From the NCBI GenBank assembly GCA_937920725.1, contig CALEUW010000026.1, positions 1 through 43,390 on the forward strand: DNA of 43,390 nucleotides, read 5' to 3'. The position numbers and the translations under genes are program-made. Shown here in pieces: positions 7,977-17,202 of the stretch. The number at the start of each line of letters is the position of its first letter. The first letter of the stretch is position 1. The DNA is from UMGS1601 sp900553335. Lineage in GTDB: Bacteria; Bacillota; Clostridia; Oscillospirales; Ruminococcaceae. The notes under the pieces are model-generated. The model saw only the letters and a list, made by a program, of their open reading frames with translations. It did no database searches and was not told the DNA's origin.

Positions 7977-10256
7977 TTAATACTTTACCAAAACCTCAGA
8001 ACCTTTTTCTGTATCAAATACAAATGCTCCGTTTTCATAGCCTTTGCTTACTGCACCGAGAGTAACGCTTACTTCTGCATTTTCCGGCGCCGCAACTCTA
8101 AGAGTATTGCCCGCCTTCGATGTTATCCTTGCGTCAACACTGTCTCCTTTAAACTTAAAGCTCACCTCAAAACCGCCTCTTGCTAAAGCGCCTTTTACCT
8201 CTCCCTCGTTCCATTCAGCGGGCCTTGCAGGAAGAAATACAATTTCGCCGTTTTCACTTTGCAAAAGAGCTTCAACGATTGCTGCCGTTCCGCCGAAGTT
8301 TCCGTCAATCTGAAACGGAGGGTGACTGTCAAACATATTAGGATTCGTTGAGTGATTTAAAAGGGCCTTTAGGTTTTCATAAACCTTTTCGCTGTCAAAA
8401 AGTCTTGCCCACATATTCGTTATCCATGCTCTGCTCCAGCCGGTATGTCCTCCGCCGTGAGAAAGACGCCTGTTAATTGTTGCTCTTGCCGCTTCAGCAA
8501 GCTTCGGCGTTCCTCTGGTTGAAATAATATCGGCAGGGTAAAGCGCAAAAAGCTGCGAAATATGTCTGTGTCCGGGCTCTTCCTCGTCATAGTCCTCAGC
8601 CCATTCCTGAATCTGTCCGTACTTTCCGATTTCAGGCTTCGGCAAGCGTGACCGTAGCTCTCTTATTTTTTCGCAAAACGCCTTATCTCTTCCTAATATT
8701 TCTCCAGATTCAACAACTGCTGTAAACAACTCATGTAAGATCTGACTGTCCATGGACGGTCCCATACAGACAGAACCCTTTGTACCCGATTTTGTTATAT
8801 AAACATTTTCGGGCGATAACGACGGGCAGGTCACAAGTTGTCCCTTGTCATTCTCAATCAAAAAGTCCACAAAAAACTCAGCCGACTCTTTAAGTGTGTC
8901 AAATTTCTTTGCTAAGAATTCCTTATCCTGAGTGAACTTATAATGCTCCCAAATATGTGTACAAAGCCATGCCGCACCCATAGGCCATTGAGTTGCAGGA
9001 ATCCAAAGATCCTGCGGTGCAGTATCTCCCCAAAGATCAGTATTGTGATGCGCCGTAAATCCAGAACAATTATACATCTCCTTGGCAGTTTTCCTGCCGT
9101 TGGGACGCATTTTTTCAATTAAGTCAAACAGAGGCATATGAAGCTCGGAAAGATTACATACCTCTACAGGCCAATAGTTCATCTCAGTGTTGATGTTTAT
9201 TGTAAATCTGCCGCCCCAAGCCGGCCACATATTCTCGTTCCAAATTCCCTGCAAATTCAAAGGGAGAGTTCCCTCTCGGCTTCCGGAAATCATAAGATAA
9301 CGTCCGAAATTAAAATATAACTCCGTCAGCTTATTGTCTTTAGCATCTTCATCCTTAAACGCTTCAAGACGCTTGTCGGTTGAAACATCAGAGTTTTTTG
9401 AGTTATCGCTAAGTGTAAGACTCATTCTATCATAAAAATGCCTGTAGTCCTTAATATGTTCGGTTTTTAGCTCGTCAAAGCCCTTACGCGATGCCATTTG
9501 GGCATCATAAAGCGCTTTTTCCTTATAATCGGAATGCCTATAATTAGTCTGCGCTGAAATTAAAATCATAACTTCATCGCAGTTTTCTGTTACAATAAAG
9601 CTTCCAACCTGCGATAACTTACCTCCGACAGGGATAACCTTTACTACACTTGCAAAATTTATTCCGTCCTCGCCGCCGCATCCGCCGTAAAACAAAATAG
9701 TGTCGTCAGAAATCGGCGAATTGTCATCAAAATAATCATCTCTTCCGTCAAGGCAAAGCTTAAGATTTATTTTTCCGATTTTATCGGAAGAATATTTTAT
9801 CGCAATTACCTCATCAGGATACGACGCTATTATTTCTCTTTTATACTTCACTCCGTCAGCACTGAATGACACAGCAGCTACTGCATTTTCAACATCAAGC
9901 GCTCTGTTATAATCCGTTTCTTCCCCGCTGAAATTCTGCTCGACAGATAAATCCCCAAGCGGCATATAGTGACGCTGGTTTACGGGAGTTCCGCAAAAAC
10001 TGTCAAAAATTATTTTTTCGGCGTCGCTTATTTTTTCTTCCTTTATAAGCTCTCTGACCTTCTCCAAATTTTCAAAAGCGCTTTTATTGTTTCTGCTTCT
10101 CGGTCCTCCTGACCATACTGAATCCTCATTTAACTGATATCGCTCTCTTTTTATTCCTCCGAAAATCATAGCGCCCAATCGTCCGTTTCCGACAGGAAGC
10201 GCTTCGTCCCAGTTCTCGGCAGGTTTATTATACCAAAGAATTGTTGAATTACTCAT
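7977..10256 (-). CDS. GH95 alpha-L-fucosidase (or alpha-L-galactosidase)
   Basis: 759-residue glycoside hydrolase of family 95, which removes terminal alpha-1,2-linked fucose, or L-galactose in some plant-directed members, by inversion. The N-terminal beta domain opens with WYNKPAENWDEALPVGNG and LNEDSVWSGG. The (alpha/alpha)6 barrel carries the usual residues: Asn354 and Asn356 in NINTEMNYWPVE, Glu483 in SPEN, and Asp651 in IDGNFGG. There is no signal peptide, so it acts inside the cell or on imported oligosaccharides. The promoter at 10371-10399 is its own. It lies downstream of the large sugar-transport operon and may process its cargo; that link is inferred. A DinB-like gene follows at once. 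Confidence 0.92.
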   Translation of the reverse strand: MSNSTILWYNKPAENWDEALPVGNGRLGAMIFGGIKRERYQLNEDSVWSGGPRSRNNKSAFENLEKVRELIKEEKISDAEKIIFDSFCGTPVNQRHYMPLGDLSVEQNFSGEETDYNRALDVENAVAAVSFSADGVKYKREIIASYPDEVIAIKYSSDKIGKINLKLCLDGRDDYFDDNSPISDDTILFYGGCGGEDGINFASVVKVIPVGGKLSQVGSFIVTENCDEVMILISAQTNYRHSDYKEKALYDAQMASRKGFDELKTEHIKDYRHFYDRMSLTLSDNSKNSDVSTDKRLEAFKDEDAKDNKLTELYFNFGRYLMISGSREGTLPLNLQGIWNENMWPAWGGRFTININTEMNYWPVEVCNLSELHMPLFDLIEKMRPNGRKTAKEMYNCSGFTAHHNTDLWGDTAPQDLWIPATQWPMGAAWLCTHIWEHYKFTQDKEFLAKKFDTLKESAEFFVDFLIENDKGQLVTCPSLSPENVYITKSGTKGSVCMGPSMDSQILHELFTAVVESGEILGRDKAFCEKIRELRSRLPKPEIGKYGQIQEWAEDYDEEEPGHRHISQLFALYPADIISTRGTPKLAEAARATINRRLSHGGGHTGWSRAWITNMWARLFDSEKVYENLKALLNHSTNPNMFDSHPPFQIDGNFGGTAAIVEALLQSENGEIVFLPARPAEWNEGEVKGALARGGFEVSFKFKGDSVDARITSKAGNTLRVAAPENAEVSVTLGAVSKGYENGAFVFDTEKGSEVLVKY

Positions 10257-10370
10257 TTGTCTACCCCTCTGTGATAAGGAAAACTCCTTTTATTTTATCA
10301 GCTGAATTTAAATTTAGTCATAAATAGTAATAATATTTAAATGGATTCCCACCTCAACTGAATTTATTTA

Positions 10371-10399
10371 ATTATAGCAAAAATTATCCGTTTTTACAA
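10371..10399 (-). promoter_or_regulatory. Promoter of the GH95 gene
   Basis: Minus strand: TTGTAA (10394-10399), 17-base spacer, TATAAT (10371-10376). The leader to the ATG is about 108 bases. Confidence 0.65.
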
Positions 10400-10461
10400 T
10401 ACTATATCTACCTTAAATTTTTTTAACTAATACAAGATACAAGTCAGATAAATTTGGACGT

Positions 10462-10496
10462 AAAAAACCGCCCCTGAGCATAAACCCAAAGGCGGT
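10462..10496 (-). terminator. Terminator of the 13-kb transport operon
   Basis: ACCGCC (10467-10472) pairs with GGCGGT (10491-10496), followed on the minus strand by a T run. It lies just past the stop codon of the last permease, so the GH95 gene is outside the operon. Confidence 0.8.
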
Positions 10497-10502
10497 AAAA
10501 TA

Positions 10503-11552
10503 TTAACCTGTAAGACCTGAACGCTCGATACCTTCTGTAAAGTATTTCTGTAAGAAGATATACATAACAAGTATCGGTGCGATTGCCAGTATACATCCTG
10601 ATTCAAGCCAAACGATAAGCTGTCTTGGTCCGACCGTCTGATTATTAAAGAGGTCTGCTGCAAGCGTTGAGCTTAAATTCTTAAGCATAAGAGCTACCGT
10701 ATCGTTTTGGTTAAAGAACGAGGACGATACATAGTAGTCGTTCCAGTACCATACTACCGAGAACAAGAACACAGTAAGGAATGACGAAGCTGCATTTGGA
10801 ACCATTACAATAAGGAATGTTTTAAAAGGTCCGCATCCGTCAAGATATGCTGCGTCTTCAAGCTCCTTAGGAAGTCCTTTAAAGAACTGTCTGAAAAGGA
10901 ATATGAATAATCCTGCTTTAAGTCCGTTAGCAAAGAGCGCCGGCAGATACATAGTCCATCCGGTATTGATAAGAGATATGCCCTCTCCTCCGTTAAAGAG
11001 TCCGATAACTCCAAGCGGATTGAAGAAGCTGTACTTCAGATACATTGGAATAGTTATGATCTGAGGCGGAACGATGATCATTAAAACCACGATCATGAAC
11101 AATAAGCCTTTTCCTTTAAACTTAAATCTTGCAAATCCATATCCTGTAAGAGCACAAGTTCCAACCTGAATGATTGAAGCAATAAGATTCAGCTTAATTG
11201 TGTTAAGCACTGTTGAGCTGTATTTCATTGTGTCCCATGTCTCTTTTAGATTTTGTAATGTAAGTGACTTTGGAATCCATATGATAGACGGGTCGTTCAT
11301 CTGTTCATTAGGTCTGAATGCCGTAGAAATCATAAAGATCAATGGATACAAAATGATAAAGCAAAGACCGAACAATATCAGGAATCTGAATATCGGCCAA
11401 ACAGCTGATACTATCGCCTTATTTCTGTTATAACGAATCTGCTCAGGAGTCAGATTTGGCTTAATACCGAGTTTTTTCATTTCCTTGCGTTTTGCTTTCT
11501 TTGCAGCTCTCATTTCTTTTGCAAAGATTTTTTCTTCTTTTTTCGTTGCCAA
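10503..11552 (-). CDS. CUT1 sugar ABC transporter permease, MalG type (pair 2)
   Basis: 349-residue inner-membrane permease. The first 55 residues are charged and Lys/Arg-rich, then come about six membrane segments. The cytoplasmic EAA loop reads ELEDAAYLDGCGPFKTF followed by IVMVPN, the docking site for an ATPase in MalFGK-type importers. It is the last gene of the operon and lies 12 bases after its MalF-type partner. CUT1 permeases move oligosaccharides with a binding protein and an MsmX-type ATPase; the operon offers MacB-type ATPases instead. The substrate is unknown. Confidence 0.88.
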   Translation of the reverse strand: MATKKEEKIFAKEMRAAKKAKRKEMKKLGIKPNLTPEQIRYNRNKAIVSAVWPIFRFLILFGLCFIILYPLIFMISTAFRPNEQMNDPSIIWIPKSLTLQNLKETWDTMKYSSTVLNTIKLNLIASIIQVGTCALTGYGFARFKFKGKGLLFMIVVLMIIVPPQIITIPMYLKYSFFNPLGVIGLFNGGEGISLINTGWTMYLPALFANGLKAGLFIFLFRQFFKGLPKELEDAAYLDGCGPFKTFLIVMVPNAASSFLTVFLFSVVWYWNDYYVSSSFFNQNDTVALMLKNLSSTLAADLFNNQTVGPRQLIVWLESGCILAIAPILVMYIFLQKYFTEGIERSGLTG

Positions 11553-11564
11553 GTCTATCCCCCC

Positions 11565-12518
11565 TTATACTTCGTAATAAACATGCTTGCTTATAATCGC
11601 AGCAATGATCGCCAAAGCTACACCAACTATAGCAAAATATGCCCAGGCCATAGCTGCCATATAACCGTAGTTCCATGAGCTTTCCTGTGCCATGATGAGC
11701 TTCATTACCTGGTTCTCAGGATCTACGAACGAATCTACAACCGTATAAACTAAAGCTGCCAAAATCATTGGGCTGATATACGGAATTGTAATCTTCCAGA
11801 AATACTCCCATGCTGTAGCTCCCTCCATCTGTGCCGCTTCCTTAGCAGTGAATGGAATATTCTGAAGAGCTGAAAGGAATATAAGTATCTGGATACCGGA
11901 GTTCCATACAAGGTTAAAGATGTCAGACGTTACTGTGGAAATAGTTTGCGTAAGCGAATCACTTATTCCGTAAATTCCCAAAAACTCCAACAGCTGATCG
12001 ACAAGATCCGTTTCAAAGAGCGTGTTGAACTGCTCCGAACCGCCGGCATATCCACCTGTTGACATATTACCGTTGATTATTTCGATAACAGGACCGGTCG
12101 CAATAATAACCGGCAGGAAGAATACTGCACGGGCAAAAACTCTTCCTTTAAACTTCTGATTCAAAATTACTGCGACAAATATCGAGAAAATTAAAATCAA
12201 AGGGGTTTTTAATAACGTATCACCAAGCACAGAAGCCAAATACTGAGCATAATGCTGGTCTTTTCTGAATGCGTCTACATAATGGGCAAGTCCGTTCCAC
12301 TCAAGGTTCATTACTCCCTTTTCAGGGCTTGTAATATTAAAAGAGTAGATAAGCGACTGTACCAGCGGCATGAGGAAGAAGTATACCGCTCCGATAAACC
12401 ACAATGCAATAAACGCATATCCATACAAAGCTTTTCTTCTTTCGTAAGGAATTCTCATTCCTTTAACCTTTGCTTCCTTAGGAGGCTTAACTGCCTTCGT
12501 CTTAACTGCCGTACTCAT
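11565..12518 (-). CDS. CUT1 sugar ABC transporter permease, MalF type (pair 2)
   Basis: 317 residues with about six membrane segments after a basic 25-residue N-terminus. The EAA loop reads EAAQMEGATAWEYFWKITIP. The ATG overlaps the stop of the preceding DUF5696-like gene by one base (TAATG), with GGAGGCGATGAGG as the ribosome site, so translation is coupled. An unusually long extracytoplasmic loop lies around residues 140-190, Gly/Ser/Thr-rich (NMSTGGYAGGSEQF). It is separated from the first permease pair by three extracytoplasmic or membrane proteins, so the operon probably encodes two distinct transmembrane assemblies. Confidence 0.87.
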   Translation of the reverse strand: MSTAVKTKAVKPPKEAKVKGMRIPYERRKALYGYAFIALWFIGAVYFFLMPLVQSLIYSFNITSPEKGVMNLEWNGLAHYVDAFRKDQHYAQYLASVLGDTLLKTPLILIFSIFVAVILNQKFKGRVFARAVFFLPVIIATGPVIEIINGNMSTGGYAGGSEQFNTLFETDLVDQLLEFLGIYGISDSLTQTISTVTSDIFNLVWNSGIQILIFLSALQNIPFTAKEAAQMEGATAWEYFWKITIPYISPMILAALVYTVVDSFVDPENQVMKLIMAQESSWNYGYMAAMAWAYFAIVGVALAIIAAIISKHVYYEV

Positions 12519-14932
12519 TATTCCTCATCGCCTCCTTCCTCTAAGCACTTACTTACGTCAACTTCCTCGCCGTTTACCTTAACGGTCTTATTTTTAAGAT
12601 CAACCTCTACGGTTGCTGCATCATCGCCGTCCTCAGTTCCGTAGGTAGTTACAGCTACTGCATTTTCTGCATCGTATTCATAATTTGTAATGACATATTT
12701 TCCGAGATCTGACAGAACTTCATCAACAACTGATGACTGATTAGCTGCCGAATCAATCCAATCCTTATAGTTTGCATAATACAGATCATTGTAATCGGTA
12801 TCCATCAGAACTGATGCGTCAGCATAGATGAAATCATAGTGAACTGACGAACCGTATGCAAGCGCAAGAAGGAATGTTTCATCTGAATTTGAGCTTGCAT
12901 TTATAGCTTTTGTTGAATATGGAACATATCCGTGAACTATCATCTGATAAAGTGGAATGTCATAGTCAACTATGTTGAATCCGCTTGAATAAACCGGAAC
13001 ATTTGTGATGTGGTCTACATACGGAAGAACATAAGCGTTAGCCTGATCTGCAAGAACCGATCCGATATTCTCCTGAGCGTTCTTATAACCGTTTACTATG
13101 GTTTCAAGAGTTGTCTTTCTGTTTGAATAGTTGCTTGACGAGTAGTCTGATACGAGCTTTGAGGAATATCCGCCGAGCGAAATATTCTTAATTCCCTCAT
13201 CGTTAAAGCTCTCAACAAGCTCTGAGAACACCTTTGTGTAAGCAGTAGGTGTTAAAAGTGCAGGTGCAACTCCCGACTCTGCTCCAAACGCAGGATTATA
13301 TCTTGTCTGTCTTGAATAAGAATTCGATACTCTTATCGCTGTACTTGTAAATGTGAAGTAGCCCCATGTGCTGCTTTCCATTTCCATGTTATCCATTGCA
13401 GGATAAATTGTGATTCCGTTTTCGTTTCCGTACTTAATGAGCTCCTCAAGACTGCTGTCCCCTTCCACAGTAGAAGCAGCGCTTGCAGATGTTGAGATCT
13501 TTCCGTCAATAGCTTTTGACGTCCAATCATTGTAGTTTACGATTATATCGTCTGTACCCGCATCTTTAAGTTTTTTGAGGATTTTCTGAGCCTGATCAAA
13601 TGTTGTTATCTCAGTCTGTAAATCAAAAGGAATTCCGAGGATAGATTTTGATTTAATTACTCCTCCGAAGAAGTCAACATAAAGACCTGTGCTGTCATCT
13701 CCGACTCTGGATGTCATAGCGGTTTTTTCTATAAAGTAATCTCTGTAAACTTTAGCAACATCAGCATAGTTTATAGCATCATCCTTATCCTCTGTTGTAA
13801 GCGGATAATATGTAACAGCTATTGTTCCGATCTTAATATTGCCTTTTTCAAAAACCTTAAGTGCTGTTGTTTCTCCGCTAAGCTCAAAGTCATCTGAGCC
13901 GCGAAGCTCAAAGTCATAATAAAGCGAATTGTAGGTCTGATTACCCTGACCGTTTATCTGTGCGTTTACAGTAACGTCAGAATCACCTTCAGTAACAATA
14001 GAAACTAAAGCTTTGTTGTTTAAAACATGGGCTGAGAGTGGGAAATATGCCTGCTCCATCGTTCTCGGCTGCTGAAGAGGAACATTTGTGTAGTTCCTTC
14101 CATAAACCTTCTGAGAATAAACAGTTGCGTAGTTACCCTTTCCGTTGTTATAGTTGATAACAGCTCCCGTTCCGTCAGGGATTATCATATATCCATTGAC
14201 AGGTTTTTCATTAGCGTCCGTTTCCGGAGCTGCAGCGAAATACGGTGTAAGCTGAATATCAGTAATTACGAGTCCGTCTTCACTGTCAGGATTTTCTTCT
14301 TCGATCTTTGAAGTATCGCATGAAACCGTAAGTCCTTTATCCGTAAGAATGTAATCGACAGGAATCACAAATCCCTCTTTAGTAAAATCGTATGTGATAG
14401 TAATTCCATCACTGTTAGTTTTTATAGAAGTTTTTGCAGCCGATGTCCTTCTTGACTTCGTTCCCGAATATACGGTAGATATCGTTCTGTTTGAACGGTT
14501 TCCGTATGTAAGGACAAGACCGGAGTTAAGCTGTTGCCTTTGTGCGTTTTTCATGAACGGGTTTCTTGCTGAAGGGTCAATTACCGTATCGTCAGCCAAA
14601 GCATTAATAGGTGTACTCCACCAGTAATTCTTCTGCCCGTTGCTCTCATCAAGCAGACAAACTCTTGCGTTTTCTTCATCAAAGTAGAGGGAGAGATCTC
14701 CTGCTACTGCGGCAAGCTCGCAAGCCTCAAGCGCTTCTTCATCTGTGATTTTTTCAGGAAGTTCGTCCTTAGCTTCCTGCTGTTCTTCCTTAGTTGCACC
14801 TTCGTCAACCTGTACGGTTTCCTCTGCAGCATCAGTTTCTTCTTCAGCAAATGCGTTCGTTATACCAACAGGTAAAAGCATGGTAATCGCTAATGCACAC
14901 GCTAAAAGCTTTTTAATTTTATCCTTATGCAT
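12518..14932 (-). CDS. Secreted DUF5696-like protein, possible TIM-barrel enzyme
   Basis: 804 residues. Residues 1-30 are a signal peptide (lysines, ACALAITMLLPVGI, then AFAEEE), without a lipobox, followed by an acidic stretch. The middle is beta-rich (about 90-420). The second half has alternating strands and helices (LYVDFFGG, ITTFDQAQKILKKLKDAGTDDIIVNYNDW, ITIYPAMDNMEME, IKNISLGGYSSKL), suggestive of a TIM barrel like those of sugar-active enzymes. I assign it to the DUF5696 group on recall of the family and its neighbours, not on a search. Acidic residues such as those in NYNDW and DNMEME could be catalytic, but this is not shown. GGAGG lies 7 bases before ATG 14932, better than ATG 14935. 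Confidence 0.7.
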   Translation of the reverse strand: MHKDKIKKLLACALAITMLLPVGITNAFAEEETDAAEETVQVDEGATKEEQQEAKDELPEKITDEEALEACELAAVAGDLSLYFDEENARVCLLDESNGQKNYWWSTPINALADDTVIDPSARNPFMKNAQRQQLNSGLVLTYGNRSNRTISTVYSGTKSRRTSAAKTSIKTNSDGITITYDFTKEGFVIPVDYILTDKGLTVSCDTSKIEEENPDSEDGLVITDIQLTPYFAAAPETDANEKPVNGYMIIPDGTGAVINYNNGKGNYATVYSQKVYGRNYTNVPLQQPRTMEQAYFPLSAHVLNNKALVSIVTEGDSDVTVNAQINGQGNQTYNSLYYDFELRGSDDFELSGETTALKVFEKGNIKIGTIAVTYYPLTTEDKDDAINYADVAKVYRDYFIEKTAMTSRVGDDSTGLYVDFFGGVIKSKSILGIPFDLQTEITTFDQAQKILKKLKDAGTDDIIVNYNDWTSKAIDGKISTSASAASTVEGDSSLEELIKYGNENGITIYPAMDNMEMESSTWGYFTFTSTAIRVSNSYSRQTRYNPAFGAESGVAPALLTPTAYTKVFSELVESFNDEGIKNISLGGYSSKLVSDYSSSNYSNRKTTLETIVNGYKNAQENIGSVLADQANAYVLPYVDHITNVPVYSSGFNIVDYDIPLYQMIVHGYVPYSTKAINASSNSDETFLLALAYGSSVHYDFIYADASVLMDTDYNDLYYANYKDWIDSAANQSSVVDEVLSDLGKYVITNYEYDAENAVAVTTYGTEDGDDAATVEVDLKNKTVKVNGEEVDVSKCLEEGGDEE

Positions 14933-14944
14933 CATATTACCTCC

Positions 14945-15574
14945 TTAACCTCTTACACGGTATGTTATTTCCGTGTAAACCTGATAGAAGAATGCGTATA
15001 CCTGCTGGAACAAGCTTATAAGTAAAACTGCCAGGAACAAAATTATAAGCATTGCAACTATCGTAAGAATCATAGAAAGAATCGTCTTTGAGAACGAATA
15101 CTGATGAACTGCTCTCATTCCCTGAATCATGAGAATAACACTCCATCCTATTCCGACATATTGGAATATATATACCCAAACCGATTCATCAAGAGTCATA
15201 AAGTTTGACAGAAATACGGAGATATATGTGCCGAATATAAACGGAACTAAAGCATATGCCGAATTTACGCAAACCTTTTTCATCGTTCCCTCTCCGTCAA
15301 GAAGTGTACATATCGACCAGTTACCTACAACCCATGTTGCAAAGTAAACTATCGACTGAACTATGATAGGAACAATGTTAAATAACTTCTGCGGCTCTGT
15401 AGTATACTGGAAGCCCTTAAGCCTTTCGCTTGCAACCATTGCAATAAACAAAAGCCCTACAATAATAAACGCATATTTCAGCGAGCCTCGTTTCTTCCAC
15501 CTAAGATCTTCAAAGCCCTCAACAGGATGGAAAATAACATGTTTAATCCAACCAAGTTCTGAAAATTCATACAT
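14945..15574 (-). CDS. Yip1-family integral membrane protein
   Basis: 209 residues with about five membrane segments. The N-terminus WIKHVIFHPVEGFEDLRWKKRGSLKYA is the typical start of bacterial Yip1-domain proteins, and the core has the matching VNSAYALVPFIFG. AAAGGAGG precedes the ATG. The function of bacterial Yip1 proteins is unknown. The conserved-looking placement between a membrane-anchored propeller and a secreted DUF5696-like protein suggests a part in assembling or supporting the transport complex; this is inference. Confidence 0.8.
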   Translation of the reverse strand: MYEFSELGWIKHVIFHPVEGFEDLRWKKRGSLKYAFIIVGLLFIAMVASERLKGFQYTTEPQKLFNIVPIIVQSIVYFATWVVGNWSICTLLDGEGTMKKVCVNSAYALVPFIFGTYISVFLSNFMTLDESVWVYIFQYVGIGWSVILMIQGMRAVHQYSFSKTILSMILTIVAMLIILFLAVLLISLFQQVYAFFYQVYTEITYRVRG

Positions 15575-15576
15575 TG

Positions 15577-17163
15577 CTATTTTCCTCCTTTCTTAGCTTT
15601 CTTTTTTCCTGAGATTCTCTTTTTAGAAATAATTCTCCAAGCTACCAAAGCAACTACTATCACTAACAAGACTACTATTATAAGCGTGAAGTTATCGGAT
15701 AATACCTGCTCTCTGTAATACTGATATGCCTTGTCGTAGCTGCCATTAGCCTCGGCATATTCAAAGTAATCCATTGCCTTTTCGTAATTTCCGGCATTAA
15801 GCTCAGCTTTTCCAAGTCCGTAATATGCCAGCCAATATCCGCCGTCACGGCTCAGCACCTGCTCCCAAGGCTCTTTAGCCTCTTCGTATTTACCCTCTGA
15901 ATAAAGAGAAGCTGCATTATGAACCATCTTTCCGAACTGAGTTTCTGTAAACACGGTGATATCATTTTTCTTACCATCGATTACATAAATCTTCTCAGCT
16001 CTTGACTCTACTGCATTAGGTGCAATAAAAGTACCCTTTTGGTCTGATGTAGAGTTTTTGGATCCAAATACGAAAAGCAAATCGTTGTCCTGATTGTACT
16101 GGAAAACTCGTCCCGACTCATAATCCAATACATTAATGTTCAAGTTGTCACTTATAACAAGGTCAGTAAGTCTTGTAGCAAAATTAGCGCCGACTTCTGC
16201 TGTTGTATAATCAACAAGATCTCCGAACTTATATGAGTTTCCGGAAGTTGTGTTCCATATGTTGTATCCCGCAGGATTAAGCTTCTTAACGGCGTCCTGC
16301 GAAGCGTTTGCAGCCTCAGTTACCGTGTAAATAAATCCTTCTCTATCAATATCAAAATTTGCAAACTCAACGTTTACGTTTCTTTCCATTGATGCAAGCT
16401 GCTCGTTTGAAGCAAATGTTCTCCAAACTCTCTGAGCGAGAACCGCTGCCGTTACTTCAACACGGTTAGCTCCGTAAAAACCTGTAAACTCACCGCTTGC
16501 ATTAAACTCAACCGCACCCTGAGTAACAGAGGATTCAACAGCATATACATTTCCTGTTCCGTCTGCCAAAACCTTTGTCGGGTTAAACGTTTTGGATTTA
16601 TAAAGAGCCGTATCCTCAGGCTTTACAAATTCCTGCTCGACTTTCATGATCCTTGATGTTTCAGCAACCGCTCTTACAACCCTTGAGTTGTCGGTATCTG
16701 CGATGTAAACGACAGGAAGATTATCGTCGTTTGTTGTTACATAAAGCCCTCCCGGACTGTTAAAATGCTGTGTTTCGCTTCCCTCAAGACTGTTGTAAAC
16801 ACCTACAAGCATTAACTCGCTGTCCAGTCTTAAAATTCTGTTGTTTCCTGAATCAGCAACCCAGAATTCATCTAAAACAGGCTCGTAGAAGAGGTCTTTT
16901 GCACCTGAAAGGCTGTTAGAAGCGTTATCTGATAAGAACAGCTCATCACCCGGAGTTGAGAGCCTTGAAAGGCCCATAACGCTTCCGGAAACTACCTTAT
17001 CAACTCTGTAACCGCTCTGCGAAGGAACTGCGTCATACCAAGCGTCATAATTGTATGATACATACGGCTCATCAGCCGATGCTGTCATAGCTGACATGCT
17101 GAATACAAGCCCTGCTGCAAGAACGATTGACGATATTTTCTTTAATTTATTCATTCTTGACAC
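15577..17163 (-). CDS. Secreted NHL-type beta-propeller and TPR protein with a C-terminal membrane anchor
   Basis: 528 residues. Signal peptide 1-31 (AMTASA). Residues about 50-405 form NHL-like blades: EFWVADSGNNRILRLDS, VVYIADTDNSRVVRA, NVYAVESS, FIYTVTEAA, KIYVIDGKKNDITVF. Residues about 410-475 look like two TPR units (YSEGKYEEAKEPWEQVL, LNAGNYEKAMDYFEYA). A membrane helix at about 488-510 is followed by a very basic tail, so the propeller and TPR face outward. Both modules usually bind proteins or glycans, so it may hold a receptor complex at the membrane. Start is GTG 17163 (ribosome site GGTGAT); ATG 17154 is the alternative. No catalytic site is seen. Confidence 0.78.
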   Translation of the reverse strand: MSRMNKLKKISSIVLAAGLVFSMSAMTASADEPYVSYNYDAWYDAVPSQSGYRVDKVVSGSVMGLSRLSTPGDELFLSDNASNSLSGAKDLFYEPVLDEFWVADSGNNRILRLDSELMLVGVYNSLEGSETQHFNSPGGLYVTTNDDNLPVVYIADTDNSRVVRAVAETSRIMKVEQEFVKPEDTALYKSKTFNPTKVLADGTGNVYAVESSVTQGAVEFNASGEFTGFYGANRVEVTAAVLAQRVWRTFASNEQLASMERNVNVEFANFDIDREGFIYTVTEAANASQDAVKKLNPAGYNIWNTTSGNSYKFGDLVDYTTAEVGANFATRLTDLVISDNLNINVLDYESGRVFQYNQDNDLLFVFGSKNSTSDQKGTFIAPNAVESRAEKIYVIDGKKNDITVFTETQFGKMVHNAASLYSEGKYEEAKEPWEQVLSRDGGYWLAYYGLGKAELNAGNYEKAMDYFEYAEANGSYDKAYQYYREQVLSDNFTLIIVVLLVIVVALVAWRIISKKRISGKKKAKKGGK

Positions 17164-17202
17164 TACTTATCACCATTCCTTTTTGTATATTCGTAAAACC
17201 GT

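Noticed and set aside
12252..12644. Plus-strand frame of 130 codons across the start of a permease gene
   Set aside because: It is antisense to two well-supported genes, has Ser/Cys/Arg-rich shadow composition and no ribosome site.
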